DNA from: CAZEUZ01 sp964515805
GTDB lineage: Bacteria > Pseudomonadota > Gammaproteobacteria > Pseudomonadales > Cellvibrionaceae
Length of the DNA: 7,216 bases
Assembly: GCA_964515805.1 (NCBI GenBank)
Contig: CAZEUZ010000017.1
Coordinates: forward strand, 1-7,216
Reading direction: 5' to 3'
Part shown: one piece after another, positions 1 to 6,583 of the stretch
Layout: the number at the start of each line of letters is the position of its first letter
Position numbering within the stretch: position 1 is the stretch's first letter
Notes under the pieces: generated by a model
What the model was told of the DNA's origin: nothing
The model's database searches: none
What the model saw: only the letters and a program-made list of their open reading frames with translations
Made by a program: the position numbers and the translations under genes

Positions 1-437
1 TTGAAAAAATAGAGTGATGTGCCCGACAGTACACTGGCGCCTTCATAGATTTGGTAAAAGGGATTGGGACAAACAACCAGAGGTGTTTTACTGCGATCAA
101 TAACCGCTTGAGTGAATGAAAACAACGCTTCGCGAGTACCACAAACTGGCAGAATATGCCCCTCTGCTGTCAAGCTATTCATTGGTAATTGAAAGCGCTT
201 AGTTGCCCAATGACTAATCACTTCGCGAAGCTCAAGCAATCCCTTTGTCGTTGGATAGCGATTGATACTATCAAGGTTATCACTCAAAACAGACAGCACA
301 AAATCCGGTGGCGAATGTTTCGGTTCACCGATCGACAAAGCGATTGGTTCCAGATTGGGATTACCCTCCACATCAGTGATAAGGGCATTCAATTTTTCAA
401 ATGGATAGGCTTGTAAATACTGTAGGTCTTTATTCAT
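1..437 (-). CDS. dapC: Succinyldiaminopimelate aminotransferase, N-terminal part (cut by left edge)
   Basis: This is the first 145 codons of a fold-type I, PLP-dependent aminotransferase of the DapC kind. The enzyme makes N-succinyl-2-amino-6-ketopimelate/N-succinyl-LL-diaminopimelate interconvert with glutamate as amino donor, in the cytosolic DAP/lysine pathway. Visible signatures are the N-terminal block with LQAYPFEKLNAL (residues 8-19), SIGEPKHSPPDFV (35-47), the RYPTTKGLLELRE block (60-72), the cofactor-region turn LPVCGTREALF (96-106) and CPNPFYQIYEGA (123-134). The family is about 400 residues, so roughly a third is present and the PLP lysine lies outside the window. The start is the ATG at 437; no clear Shine-Dalgarno sequence precedes it. 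With glnD ending 36 bases upstream and no terminator between them, transcription and possibly translation probably depend on glnD. A general aminotransferase (AspC-like) is the alternative, but the N-terminal motif and the glnD neighbour favour DapC. Confidence 0.9.
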   Translation of the reverse strand, partial: MNKDLQYLQAYPFEKLNALITDVEGNPNLEPIALSIGEPKHSPPDFVLSVLSDNLDSINRYPTTKGLLELREVISHWATKRFQLPMNSLTAEGHILPVCGTREALFSFTQAVIDRSKTPLVVCPNPFYQIYEGASVLSGTSLYFF

Positions 438-473
438 GAATGATTTTACGGTAGAGGTGATGCAGCTTTATGC

Positions 474-3182
474 TCACACTGAGGTTTGAACTTTGTCAAG
501 CACTTGAATATCCAATTGACGGCAAATCATTTCTTCCAATGTCTGACAAAGTTTTGGGTCACTAATATGTTGTCCCTTGTCATCAGTAATGTAAAAAATA
601 TCTTCAACCCGTTCACCTAGAGTAGAAATCTTTGCATTAACCAACTGGATATTCAATTTCACAAAAATTCTACCGATGATTGCCAACAATCCAGGACGAT
701 CAGGACTGATAACCTCAAGCACTGTATGTTCATTAGTAATCATATTGTCAATATGGGTACGCGTTGGCGATGTGAAATGTTTTAATTGCCGGGATATGCG
801 GCGATGATATTTAGTAATGTTATCGCCACTCTTAATTAAACTGAGCTCGTTGAGCAAAGTTCGTTTGACTCTATCGATAGCGATCCCACTGTCATGAATA
901 ACGTAGAAGGTATCCATCGTGTAATGATTGACCGTGCTGTAAATCCGCGCGTCTTGGATATTGAGACGTAACCAGTCGAGAGCAGCAGCGGCAGCGGCAA
1001 ATACATTTTGTTTGGCATCGGTGCGAATAAAGATTTGCATGACTTGACCGCCTGCGTAATGGCCGCTTTCCTTAACTAATACTAGAGGCGTGTTGGCATC
1101 ATACTCATTCAGAATAGCCTCTGTATGCCAAACGATATCATCGGCATTTTCTTTTAGGAAATAATCGTCACCCGCCATCTGCCACAATGCCAACACCCGT
1201 TGCTTATCAAGCCCTCTATAAACCAGGCTTTCCAGAGCTGCTTGCCGTGTTTCTTCGATCAATTCTTGGCGGTCAACCGTGTTTTCCAAGCCGCGATAGA
1301 GCGCACGCTTGGTTTCGAAATAAAGCTGGCTCAACAGTTGATCGCGCCAGCCATTCCAGATGTTGGGGTTAGTGGCGCACATATCGGCAACCGTAAGCGT
1401 ATAAAGGTAGTCGAGATGTGTCATATCACCTACGGTTAAAGCAAAATCATGTATGACGTTGGGATTAGTAATATCTTGTTTTTGCGCAACCATCGACATC
1501 AATAGATGATGATCCACTAACCACTTAACTAGGCGAGATTCTCTCGGAGTAAAACTATGGCCTTGGCAAAAAGCCATGGCATCGATCCCGCCCAGTGTCG
1601 AATGATCGCCACCTCGGCCTTTGGCGATATCGTGGTATAAACCAGCAATATAGAGCAGTTCTATCTTCGCAAGATTTTTAACTATAGCTGCTGCAATAGG
1701 AAACTTCTTGTGCGCATCCGAGTGTTGAAAATCATACATATTCTTAATGACTAATAAGGTATGTTCATCCACTGTATACATATGAAATAAATCATGCTGC
1801 ATTTGACCGATGATGCGTCCGAATTCAGGCAGATAAGCTCCCAAAACACCGTAGCGCTTCATTCGCCTTAACTGTGTAATTAAATTGTAAGGTGAGCACA
1901 GCAGGGCCAGAAAAAGTTGGTTATTATTTGAGTCCTCACGAAACGTCTGATCAATTAAATGACGACTCTCACGAATTAGACGTATTGTCGAGGCACGTAT
2001 ACCTGCGATAGCGGGATCATTGCCGGCAAGGACAAAAATTTCTAATAGTGCCGATGGCGTTTCGACAAATACATTGGTATGACTCGCTTCAATATAACCA
2101 CAGCGCAATTGGAAACGTTCATTGATCGATGTGACTGCATTGCTTTTATCTCTTTTTAAAATGACTTCATCCAAAAATTGTAACAACACATCGTTGAGCT
2201 CACGTAACGACAACACAGTGTGGTAATAACGATGCATAAATTGTTCGACAGCCAGACGTTTACCATTCTCTTCATAACCGAACAATTTTGCTAGTTTTCT
2301 CTGATAATCGAATAGCAATCGCTCTTCCGGTCGTTTTGCCAACATATGCAAACCATAGCGAACACGCCACAGAAACTCTTCGCCTTCACAGAGTAAAGCG
2401 TATTCTTCATTGGTAAAAAAGCCCTTGCCATCCAATTGTTGTAATGTTTTAACAGCGAAAAAGCGTTTCGCTACCCACTGAATTGTCTGTATATCTCGCA
2501 GCCCTCCGGGTGCATTTTTAACGTTAGGCTCAAGGTTATACTCCACATCATCGTATTTTTCATGGCGACACTGTTGTTCTGCCATCTTGGCACTAAAAAA
2601 AGCCTGATTGGACCACATATGTTCGGCGGAAGTATCGGAAGTTAGCTGTTCGACAAGATAGGTGGAGCCCTGCAATACGCGGCTTTCCATCATTGAGGTA
2701 AAAACTGTGATGTCATCACAAGCAATTGCCTTACACTCATGCAATGTGCGAACACTGTGCCCTACATTAAGACCAATGTCCCACAACAGCGCAATAAAAG
2801 ATTCAATATGCTCTCTATTATGTTCTCTATATTGTTTATCATTGCCGTTACTCAACAAAATCAGAATATCAATATCGGATTTGGGATGTAATTCGCCCCG
2901 CCCATAACCACCAACAGCCAGTAATGACACATCATCATTCCACTCAAATTGGCTCCAAGCATAGTGAATAATACAGTCGACGAAGGCAGCTCGTTCGTAG
3001 ATTAGGTTACGGATATTTTCGCCGTTGCAAAAACGTCTATCAAACTGTTGGTCTACTGCATCAATAGCTTTTTTGAGAGCGGGAACCAGCGGTAGCTCAT
3101 CAAGTGATTGACGAAAGGCGTTTTGATCAAAACACTCGGGCGCAGAGTGAAAATAGTCCACAGTATGATTGTTATCTCTCAC
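474..3182 (-). CDS. glnD: Bifunctional PII uridylyltransferase / uridylyl-removing enzyme
   Basis: GlnD senses glutamine and uridylylates or deuridylylates the PII proteins (GlnB/GlnK), controlling glutamine synthetase and the NtrBC response. At 902 residues it has the full family length (about 860-900). The nucleotidyltransferase site is GGYGRGELHPKSDIDILIL at residues 91-109, with the paired metal-binding aspartates D103 and D105. The linker/NTase-associated region holds EYNLEPNVKNAPGGLRDIQ (214-232). The HD hydrolase domain shows H474 in VDEHT, the H517-D518 pair in LYHDIAKG, and D526-H527. Two C-terminal ACT domains, the expected glutamine sensors, lie at about 712-790 and 820-895; the second carries VISPDRPGLLAIIGRIF (824-840). 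All key residues appear intact. The start is GTG at 3182, with AAAAGG centred about ten bases upstream (3198-3193), and puts the NTase motif at the same distance from the N terminus as in known GlnD proteins. The usual upstream neighbour map is absent here; a capsule operon diverges instead. Confidence 0.97.
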   Translation of the reverse strand: MRDNNHTVDYFHSAPECFDQNAFRQSLDELPLVPALKKAIDAVDQQFDRRFCNGENIRNLIYERAAFVDCIIHYAWSQFEWNDDVSLLAVGGYGRGELHPKSDIDILILLSNGNDKQYREHNREHIESFIALLWDIGLNVGHSVRTLHECKAIACDDITVFTSMMESRVLQGSTYLVEQLTSDTSAEHMWSNQAFFSAKMAEQQCRHEKYDDVEYNLEPNVKNAPGGLRDIQTIQWVAKRFFAVKTLQQLDGKGFFTNEEYALLCEGEEFLWRVRYGLHMLAKRPEERLLFDYQRKLAKLFGYEENGKRLAVEQFMHRYYHTVLSLRELNDVLLQFLDEVILKRDKSNAVTSINERFQLRCGYIEASHTNVFVETPSALLEIFVLAGNDPAIAGIRASTIRLIRESRHLIDQTFREDSNNNQLFLALLCSPYNLITQLRRMKRYGVLGAYLPEFGRIIGQMQHDLFHMYTVDEHTLLVIKNMYDFQHSDAHKKFPIAAAIVKNLAKIELLYIAGLYHDIAKGRGGDHSTLGGIDAMAFCQGHSFTPRESRLVKWLVDHHLLMSMVAQKQDITNPNVIHDFALTVGDMTHLDYLYTLTVADMCATNPNIWNGWRDQLLSQLYFETKRALYRGLENTVDRQELIEETRQAALESLVYRGLDKQRVLALWQMAGDDYFLKENADDIVWHTEAILNEYDANTPLVLVKESGHYAGGQVMQIFIRTDAKQNVFAAAAAALDWLRLNIQDARIYSTVNHYTMDTFYVIHDSGIAIDRVKRTLLNELSLIKSGDNITKYHRRISRQLKHFTSPTRTHIDNMITNEHTVLEVISPDRPGLLAIIGRIFVKLNIQLVNAKISTLGERVEDIFYITDDKGQHISDPKLCQTLEEMICRQLDIQVLDKVQTSV

Positions 3183-3224
3183 AGAGTCATAACCTTTTAT
3201 TGAGAATTTTAAGATAATTCTAAC

Positions 3225-3241
3225 TCAGTTATCTCAACTGA
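3225..3241. repeat. Perfect 6+6 inverted repeat, possible operator
   Basis: TCAGTT (3225-3230) and AACTGA (3236-3241) form an exact dyad around ATCTC. It shares bases with another dyad, AGATAA (3212-3217) with TTATCT (3229-3234), and lies beside AGAATT (3203-3208) with AATTCT (3216-3221). The right arm overlaps the candidate CTGACA -35 element. Arms of six bases are short and can occur by chance in AT-rich DNA, so a binding role is inference; as an RNA hairpin it would be too weak and lacks a U tract, so it is not a terminator. Confidence 0.35.
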
Positions 3242-3289
3242 CACATTCTTTTCTGTGGTATGTATACGCTATCCCAATACATTGCATAC

Positions 3290-3295
3290 TATAAT
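3290..3295 (+). promoter_or_regulatory. Candidate -10 hexamer (TATAAT) for the capsule operon
   Basis: An exact TATAAT faces kpsC and would start a transcript near 3302 with a leader of about 85 bases. The sequence 17 bases upstream (CGCTAT, 3267-3272) is a poor -35 and there is no TGn extension, so if it is used it may need an activator. A direct repeat of TGCATA brackets it (3283-3288 and 3297-3302). The competing candidate is CTGACA-17-TGTATA at 3238-3266. Confidence 0.35.
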
Positions 3296-3356
3296 GTGCA
3301 TAAGAACTACAAGACTCTGATAATCGGAACGAAAAAAGAAGACGCACTGCCGACAC

Positions 3357-3390
3357 AAAGGCAATAATGGATAGACAAAATAAAAAATGA
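3357..3390 (+). promoter_or_regulatory. Ribosome binding site and 7-codon leader ORF overlapping the kpsC start
   Basis: AAAGG at 3357-3361 sits five bases before an ATG at 3367, the best ribosome binding site in the leader. That ATG opens a frame encoding MDRQNKK that ends with TGA at 3388-3390, overlapping the kpsC ATG (3387-3389) as ATGA. The kpsC ATG itself has only an A-rich stretch ahead of it and lies 25 bases from AAAGG, too far for direct use. The kpsC frame has a stop (TAA, 3381-3383) just upstream, so no longer in-frame start exists. The arrangement suggests that ribosomes load on the small ORF and reinitiate at kpsC. Whether the peptide matters is unknown. Confidence 0.4.
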
Positions 3391-5384
3391 TTGGTTATTT
3401 CTCTCAGCGAATTGGGCGTATACCCTTTTTAGCAAGTTTATTACAACAACCTTGTCGACGACTGACTGCGTTTTCCGCAACACCTTCAGCGGTTGTAGGA
3501 TGGGGATTGAAACCCACTGCCAAAAAAGCCTGGCAGTACGCGAAGCGCAAGAAGATTGCCTATATAAGCCTGGAAGATGGGTTTATTCGCTCAGTAGAAT
3601 TGGGAGTAAATGGGTCGTTACCATTGGGATTAGCCATCGATCATAGCGGCATATACTATGACGCCACTCGTCCGTCCGATTTGGAAAAACTTATTATCGA
3701 AAGCCCACCTCATCATCAAATCTACAACCGCGCTGAAAAATGTATTGCGCTAATACGTAGAAATCGTCTGTCCAAATATAACCACGCGCCTGAGCGATTA
3801 TTCAAATTCAACCAATCGCAGATTTTGGTTATTGATCAGACCTATGACGATTCGTCGGTGCAGTATGGTTTGGCCAGTGAACAAAGTTTTCATAGCATGT
3901 TGAATGCAGCAACAAAGGAAAATCCACAATCCACTATTCTTGTCAAAATCCACCCTGATGTGATTGCCGGTAAAAAAAGAGGTTATCTGTTAAAAGCGGC
4001 GCAACAGCATCAACAGTGCCAACTTATTACTGATGACTGCAATCCTTGGTCATTGTTTGATGTGGTAGACAAAGTTTACACGGTCACCAGTCAAATGGGG
4101 TTTGAAGCGTTACTGGCTAATACTAAAGTCATTTGTTTTGGCATGCCTTTCTATGCCGGCTGGGGTATCACCGATGATCGACTGCATTCACCACGCAGAG
4201 GTATTGAACGTTCAGTCCATCAGATTTTTCATGCCGCCTATATAAACTATTGCCGATATGCACACCCTCTCACTCATACCCGCTGTGAACTGGAAACCAT
4301 ACTCCGTCATCTAATTCTGCAAAAACAAAAGCGTTTGCAATTTCCCACAGATATTTTGGCTGTAGGATTCTCTCGTTGGAAACGATCATTTATTAGTGAT
4401 TTTTTGCAGGGATCAAAGCTAACTTTTTGCGGCACGCCTAGAAAAGGTGCGACCAACTTGAAAACACAAGCTATCGCAGTGTGGGGAACCAAATTTACTT
4501 CTATCAATAATCATTACGAGCACGTTCTAAGAATCGAAGACGGTTTCCTGCGCTCTGTAGGTTTAGGAGCCGAGTTAGTTCGCCCGAAATCACTTGTCAT
4601 TGATGATATAGGTCTGTACTACGATGCTACACGCACTTCTCGATTAGAGAAAATTTTAAATGAACAGGTGTTGACCATAGATCAGATTGAACGAGCAGAA
4701 AAATTAAGAAAAAAAATCACTGCCCTCAGTTTGACGAAGTACAATAGTGATCATCAAACTTGGCAACGCCCTCAGAGTGCGCAAACTGTTATTCTGGTTG
4801 TAGGACAGGTTGAAAGTGATGCCTCCATAAGATTCGGCTCACCAAAAATCAGATCGAACCTTGGCTTGCTGAAACAAGTCCGCGCAGACTGTCCATCAGC
4901 ATATATTGTCTATAAACCTCATCCGGATGTTGTTGCGGGATTACGAAAAAAAGGAGAACAAGAAAATACAGTGAATTTATATTGCGATGAAGTGATTAAA
5001 AACACATCGGTAGATACTCTGCTTACGCAGATAGATGAACTTCATACTATGACATCTTTAATGGGTTTTGAGGCATTAATGAGGCATGTGCCTGTTATTT
5101 GTCATGGTACACCGTTCTATGCCGGTTGGGGATTGACAGAAGATCGCTTTAGCTGCCCACGTCGCACTAGAAAGCTCACTCTAAACGAGCTGGTATTCGG
5201 CGCATTGATAACATACCCACGTTATGTTGATAGCAACAAAGGTGTATTTGTAGAGCCCGAAGACGCAGTCGACGAGCTGGCCGCATTAGCAGCCAAGGAA
5301 CCACAAATGCGTAGATGGTATCGCAACATATTCCGCTGGTTAGCACTACTATGGACTAAAATAAGGTGTCATGACAGACCGTGA
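3387..5384 (+). CDS. kpsC: Capsule beta-Kdo transferase KpsC (two-module)
   Basis: KpsC is a cytoplasmic, membrane-associated glycosyltransferase that elongates the beta-linked Kdo oligosaccharide on (lyso)phosphatidylglycerol, the conserved terminus of ABC-exported group 2 capsules, after KpsS adds the first Kdo. The 665 residues match the family length (about 670). The protein is an internal duplication. Module 1 has LEDGFIRS (62-69), YYDATR (90-95), SKYN (129-132), a DQTYDDSS block (150-157), HPD (189-191), TSQMGFEALL (234-243) and FYAGWGITDDR (255-265). Module 2 repeats these as IEDGFLRS (383-390), YYDATR (411-416), TKYN (450-453), GQVESDAS (473-480), HPD (512-514), TSLMGFEALM (556-565) and FYAGWGLTEDR (577-587). 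Aspartates D155 and D478 align and are catalytic candidates. The beginning MIGYFSQRIGRIPFL matches the start typical of KpsC, supporting the ATG at 3387 although no good Shine-Dalgarno sequence lies directly before it. The stop overlaps the next gene as GTGA. The C terminus ends in a basic, tryptophan-rich tail. Confidence 0.95.
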   Translation: MIGYFSQRIGRIPFLASLLQQPCRRLTAFSATPSAVVGWGLKPTAKKAWQYAKRKKIAYISLEDGFIRSVELGVNGSLPLGLAIDHSGIYYDATRPSDLEKLIIESPPHHQIYNRAEKCIALIRRNRLSKYNHAPERLFKFNQSQILVIDQTYDDSSVQYGLASEQSFHSMLNAATKENPQSTILVKIHPDVIAGKKRGYLLKAAQQHQQCQLITDDCNPWSLFDVVDKVYTVTSQMGFEALLANTKVICFGMPFYAGWGITDDRLHSPRRGIERSVHQIFHAAYINYCRYAHPLTHTRCELETILRHLILQKQKRLQFPTDILAVGFSRWKRSFISDFLQGSKLTFCGTPRKGATNLKTQAIAVWGTKFTSINNHYEHVLRIEDGFLRSVGLGAELVRPKSLVIDDIGLYYDATRTSRLEKILNEQVLTIDQIERAEKLRKKITALSLTKYNSDHQTWQRPQSAQTVILVVGQVESDASIRFGSPKIRSNLGLLKQVRADCPSAYIVYKPHPDVVAGLRKKGEQENTVNLYCDEVIKNTSVDTLLTQIDELHTMTSLMGFEALMRHVPVICHGTPFYAGWGLTEDRFSCPRRTRKLTLNELVFGALITYPRYVDSNKGVFVEPEDAVDELAALAAKEPQMRRWYRNIFRWLALLWTKIRCHDRP

Positions 5385-5406
5385 CAACACTAATACAAAT
5401 GAATGA
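5362..5406 (+). promoter_or_regulatory. Translation start region of the kpsE-type gene, several competing starts
   Basis: TAAGG at 5362-5366 is four bases before an out-of-frame ATG (5371) and fourteen before the GTG at 5381. The ATG at 5371 opens an 11-codon frame ending at TGA 5404-5406. The GTG at 5381 overlaps the kpsC stop as GTGA. An in-frame ATG follows at 5399 (residue 7 of the longer protein), and another at 5450 (residue 24). GTG 5381 by stop-start reinitiation, or ATG 5399 reached by coupling from the small frame, are both possible. Confidence 0.4.
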
Positions 5407-6583
5407 AAACACTCGCGATCACAACGCATCAGGTACTGAAGTAGATGCAATGAACACCACACTGCGACCACAACAACGGCGGCGACGTATATTACTGTGG
5501 TCATTGATACTCTGTGTCGTATTACCCCTGATACTGGTAATTTATTACTATGCCATGATTGCGACAGATCGCTATGGATCGACAGCGGGTTTTTCCGTCA
5601 GAGGCATCGAAAACAGCACTGGTATTGACGGACTGGCAACGCTGACCGGTTTGGCAAGCACAGGATCTACAACAGCAGACTCCTATATTGTCCTCAAGTA
5701 CTTGGAAAGTAGATCATTGCTCGAAAAGCTCGATAGAGAATTATCACTGCGCGAAGTGCACAGTGATCCTGATATCGACTTCTTATCGCGTATGGATGCC
5801 GATATTGCGATTGAAGATTTTGTCGACTACTGGCTGAGCAGAGTCAATACCGAATTCGATCCCTCCTCGGGAATCATCGAATTTACAGTGCAGTCTTTCT
5901 CTACTGAGCATGCCTTAGCAATCGCCGAACGAATGATTCAACTTACGCAGAATTTAGTCAATAAGCTATCTGAGAATGCCCGCCAAGACTCGCTAAAATT
6001 TGCACAAGAAGAGGTAAATTTACAGGAACAGCGGCTGCGTAATGCTCTGGATGCGATAAGAAATTTCCGCACCATTGAGCAATCCGTGGATCCAACAGCT
6101 ACTGCCGCTCTAGATATACAATTACTGGCTGACCTAGAGGCACGTTTGATTGATATCAATGCAAAAATTGCCGTGCAACGGAAAACATTGGACGAAGAGG
6201 CACCCTCATTAGTTTTATTGAGGCGCCAAGCGGAGGCACTCGATACGCAAATAGCCAAGCGCAGAGCGGAAATTAGTGGCAAATTGCACGAGGATATAGA
6301 CACTAGCGCTATCACCGCACAGCTGACGCAATTTGAAACACTGGATGTAGAACGGCGGTTTGCTGAGCAATCTTATGCTTCTGCACTCAACTCACTGGAA
6401 CAAGCGCGTCGAGACGCCGACCGTCAACAACGCTATCTAGCCGTACACTTGCATCCACAGGCAGCTGAAATATCGGAGTACCCCAAGCGGCTGAGAAACA
6501 GTCTGCTCGCTGCCTTTGTCTTATTCGCCAGTTGGGGTATCGGCACATTAATTGTCTATTCTGTCAGAGATCACCTGACATGA
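5381..6583 (+). CDS. kpsE: Capsule polysaccharide export inner-membrane protein, KpsE/CtrB/BexC type
   Basis: This is a polysaccharide co-polymerase-like protein (PCP-3 group) that spans the periplasm and links the KpsMT ABC transporter to a KpsD-type outer-membrane channel. The 400 residues show the family plan. A 36-residue cytosolic tail ends in RRRR (33-36). The first membrane segment covers about 37-60, followed by TDRYGSTAGFSVRG (62-75), which resembles the conserved sequence after TM1 in KpsE proteins. The periplasmic domain has a long coiled-coil-prone stretch at about 200-350, rich in E, Q, R, A and L. A segment with EYPKRLRNS (366-374) precedes the second membrane segment (about 374-394) and a short cytosolic end. 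KpsE of E. coli is about 380 residues, so length is normal. The GTG start overlaps kpsC and its stop overlaps kpsM as ATGA, so expression is probably coupled. Family membership is secure; a Wzc-type kinase is excluded because there is no nucleotide-binding domain. Confidence 0.92.
   Translation: MTTLIQMNENTRDHNASGTEVDAMNTTLRPQQRRRRILLWSLILCVVLPLILVIYYYAMIATDRYGSTAGFSVRGIENSTGIDGLATLTGLASTGSTTADSYIVLKYLESRSLLEKLDRELSLREVHSDPDIDFLSRMDADIAIEDFVDYWLSRVNTEFDPSSGIIEFTVQSFSTEHALAIAERMIQLTQNLVNKLSENARQDSLKFAQEEVNLQEQRLRNALDAIRNFRTIEQSVDPTATAALDIQLLADLEARLIDINAKIAVQRKTLDEEAPSLVLLRRQAEALDTQIAKRRAEISGKLHEDIDTSAITAQLTQFETLDVERRFAEQSYASALNSLEQARRDADRQQRYLAVHLHPQAAEISEYPKRLRNSLLAAFVLFASWGIGTLIVYSVRDHLT

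Larger units (their letters stand above)
3183..3386. promoter_or_regulatory. Divergent intergenic region between glnD and the capsule operon
   Basis: These 204 AT-rich bases must carry promoters for both directions. The glnD-proximal half (about 3203-3241) contains several overlapping short inverted repeats. The middle (3238-3302) holds two weak sigma70-like candidates for the plus strand: CTGACA at 3238-3243 with TGTATA 17 bases downstream, and a perfect TATAAT at 3290-3295 with a poor -35. For glnD, TAGAAT (3222 to 3217) and TAAAAT (3211 to 3206) are possible -10 hexamers, but neither has a good -35 at normal spacing, so I do not assign one. The kpsC-proximal part (3329-3386) is purine- and A-rich and contains a leader ORF. 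I see no rho-independent terminator and no JUMPstart/ops-like element here. Confidence 0.6.

Noticed and set aside
189..416. Open frame of 75 codons on the plus strand.
   Set aside because: It lies opposite the well-supported dapC coding sequence, has no family resemblance and no ribosome binding site.
438..473. Possible terminator or separate promoter between glnD and dapC.
   Set aside because: The 36 bases contain no GC-rich hairpin with a T tract and no paired -35/-10 hexamers; read-through from glnD is simpler.
2662..2907. Open frames on the plus strand inside glnD (also at 1187-1372 and 1200-1439).
   Set aside because: They are antisense to conserved GlnD domains and have cysteine- and serine-rich, non-protein-like composition.
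3088..3098. GCGGTAGC on the plus strand, matching the core of the ops/JUMPstart element often found ahead of capsule genes.
   Set aside because: It lies inside glnD, where those bases encode the E-L-P-L residues in its N-terminal region, about 290 bases before kpsC and upstream of any plausible kps promoter. Only the 8-base core matches; the flanks do not.
3179..3190. Three-codon ATG-ACT-CTG-TGA frame overlapping the glnD GTG start.
   Set aside because: The AAAAGG is only two bases from that ATG but ten from the GTG, so it more simply serves glnD directly.
5938..6315. 125-codon open frame on the minus strand inside the kpsE-type gene.
   Set aside because: It is the antisense of the coiled-coil region; its serine-, arginine- and alanine-rich product is what reverse reading of such a stretch gives.
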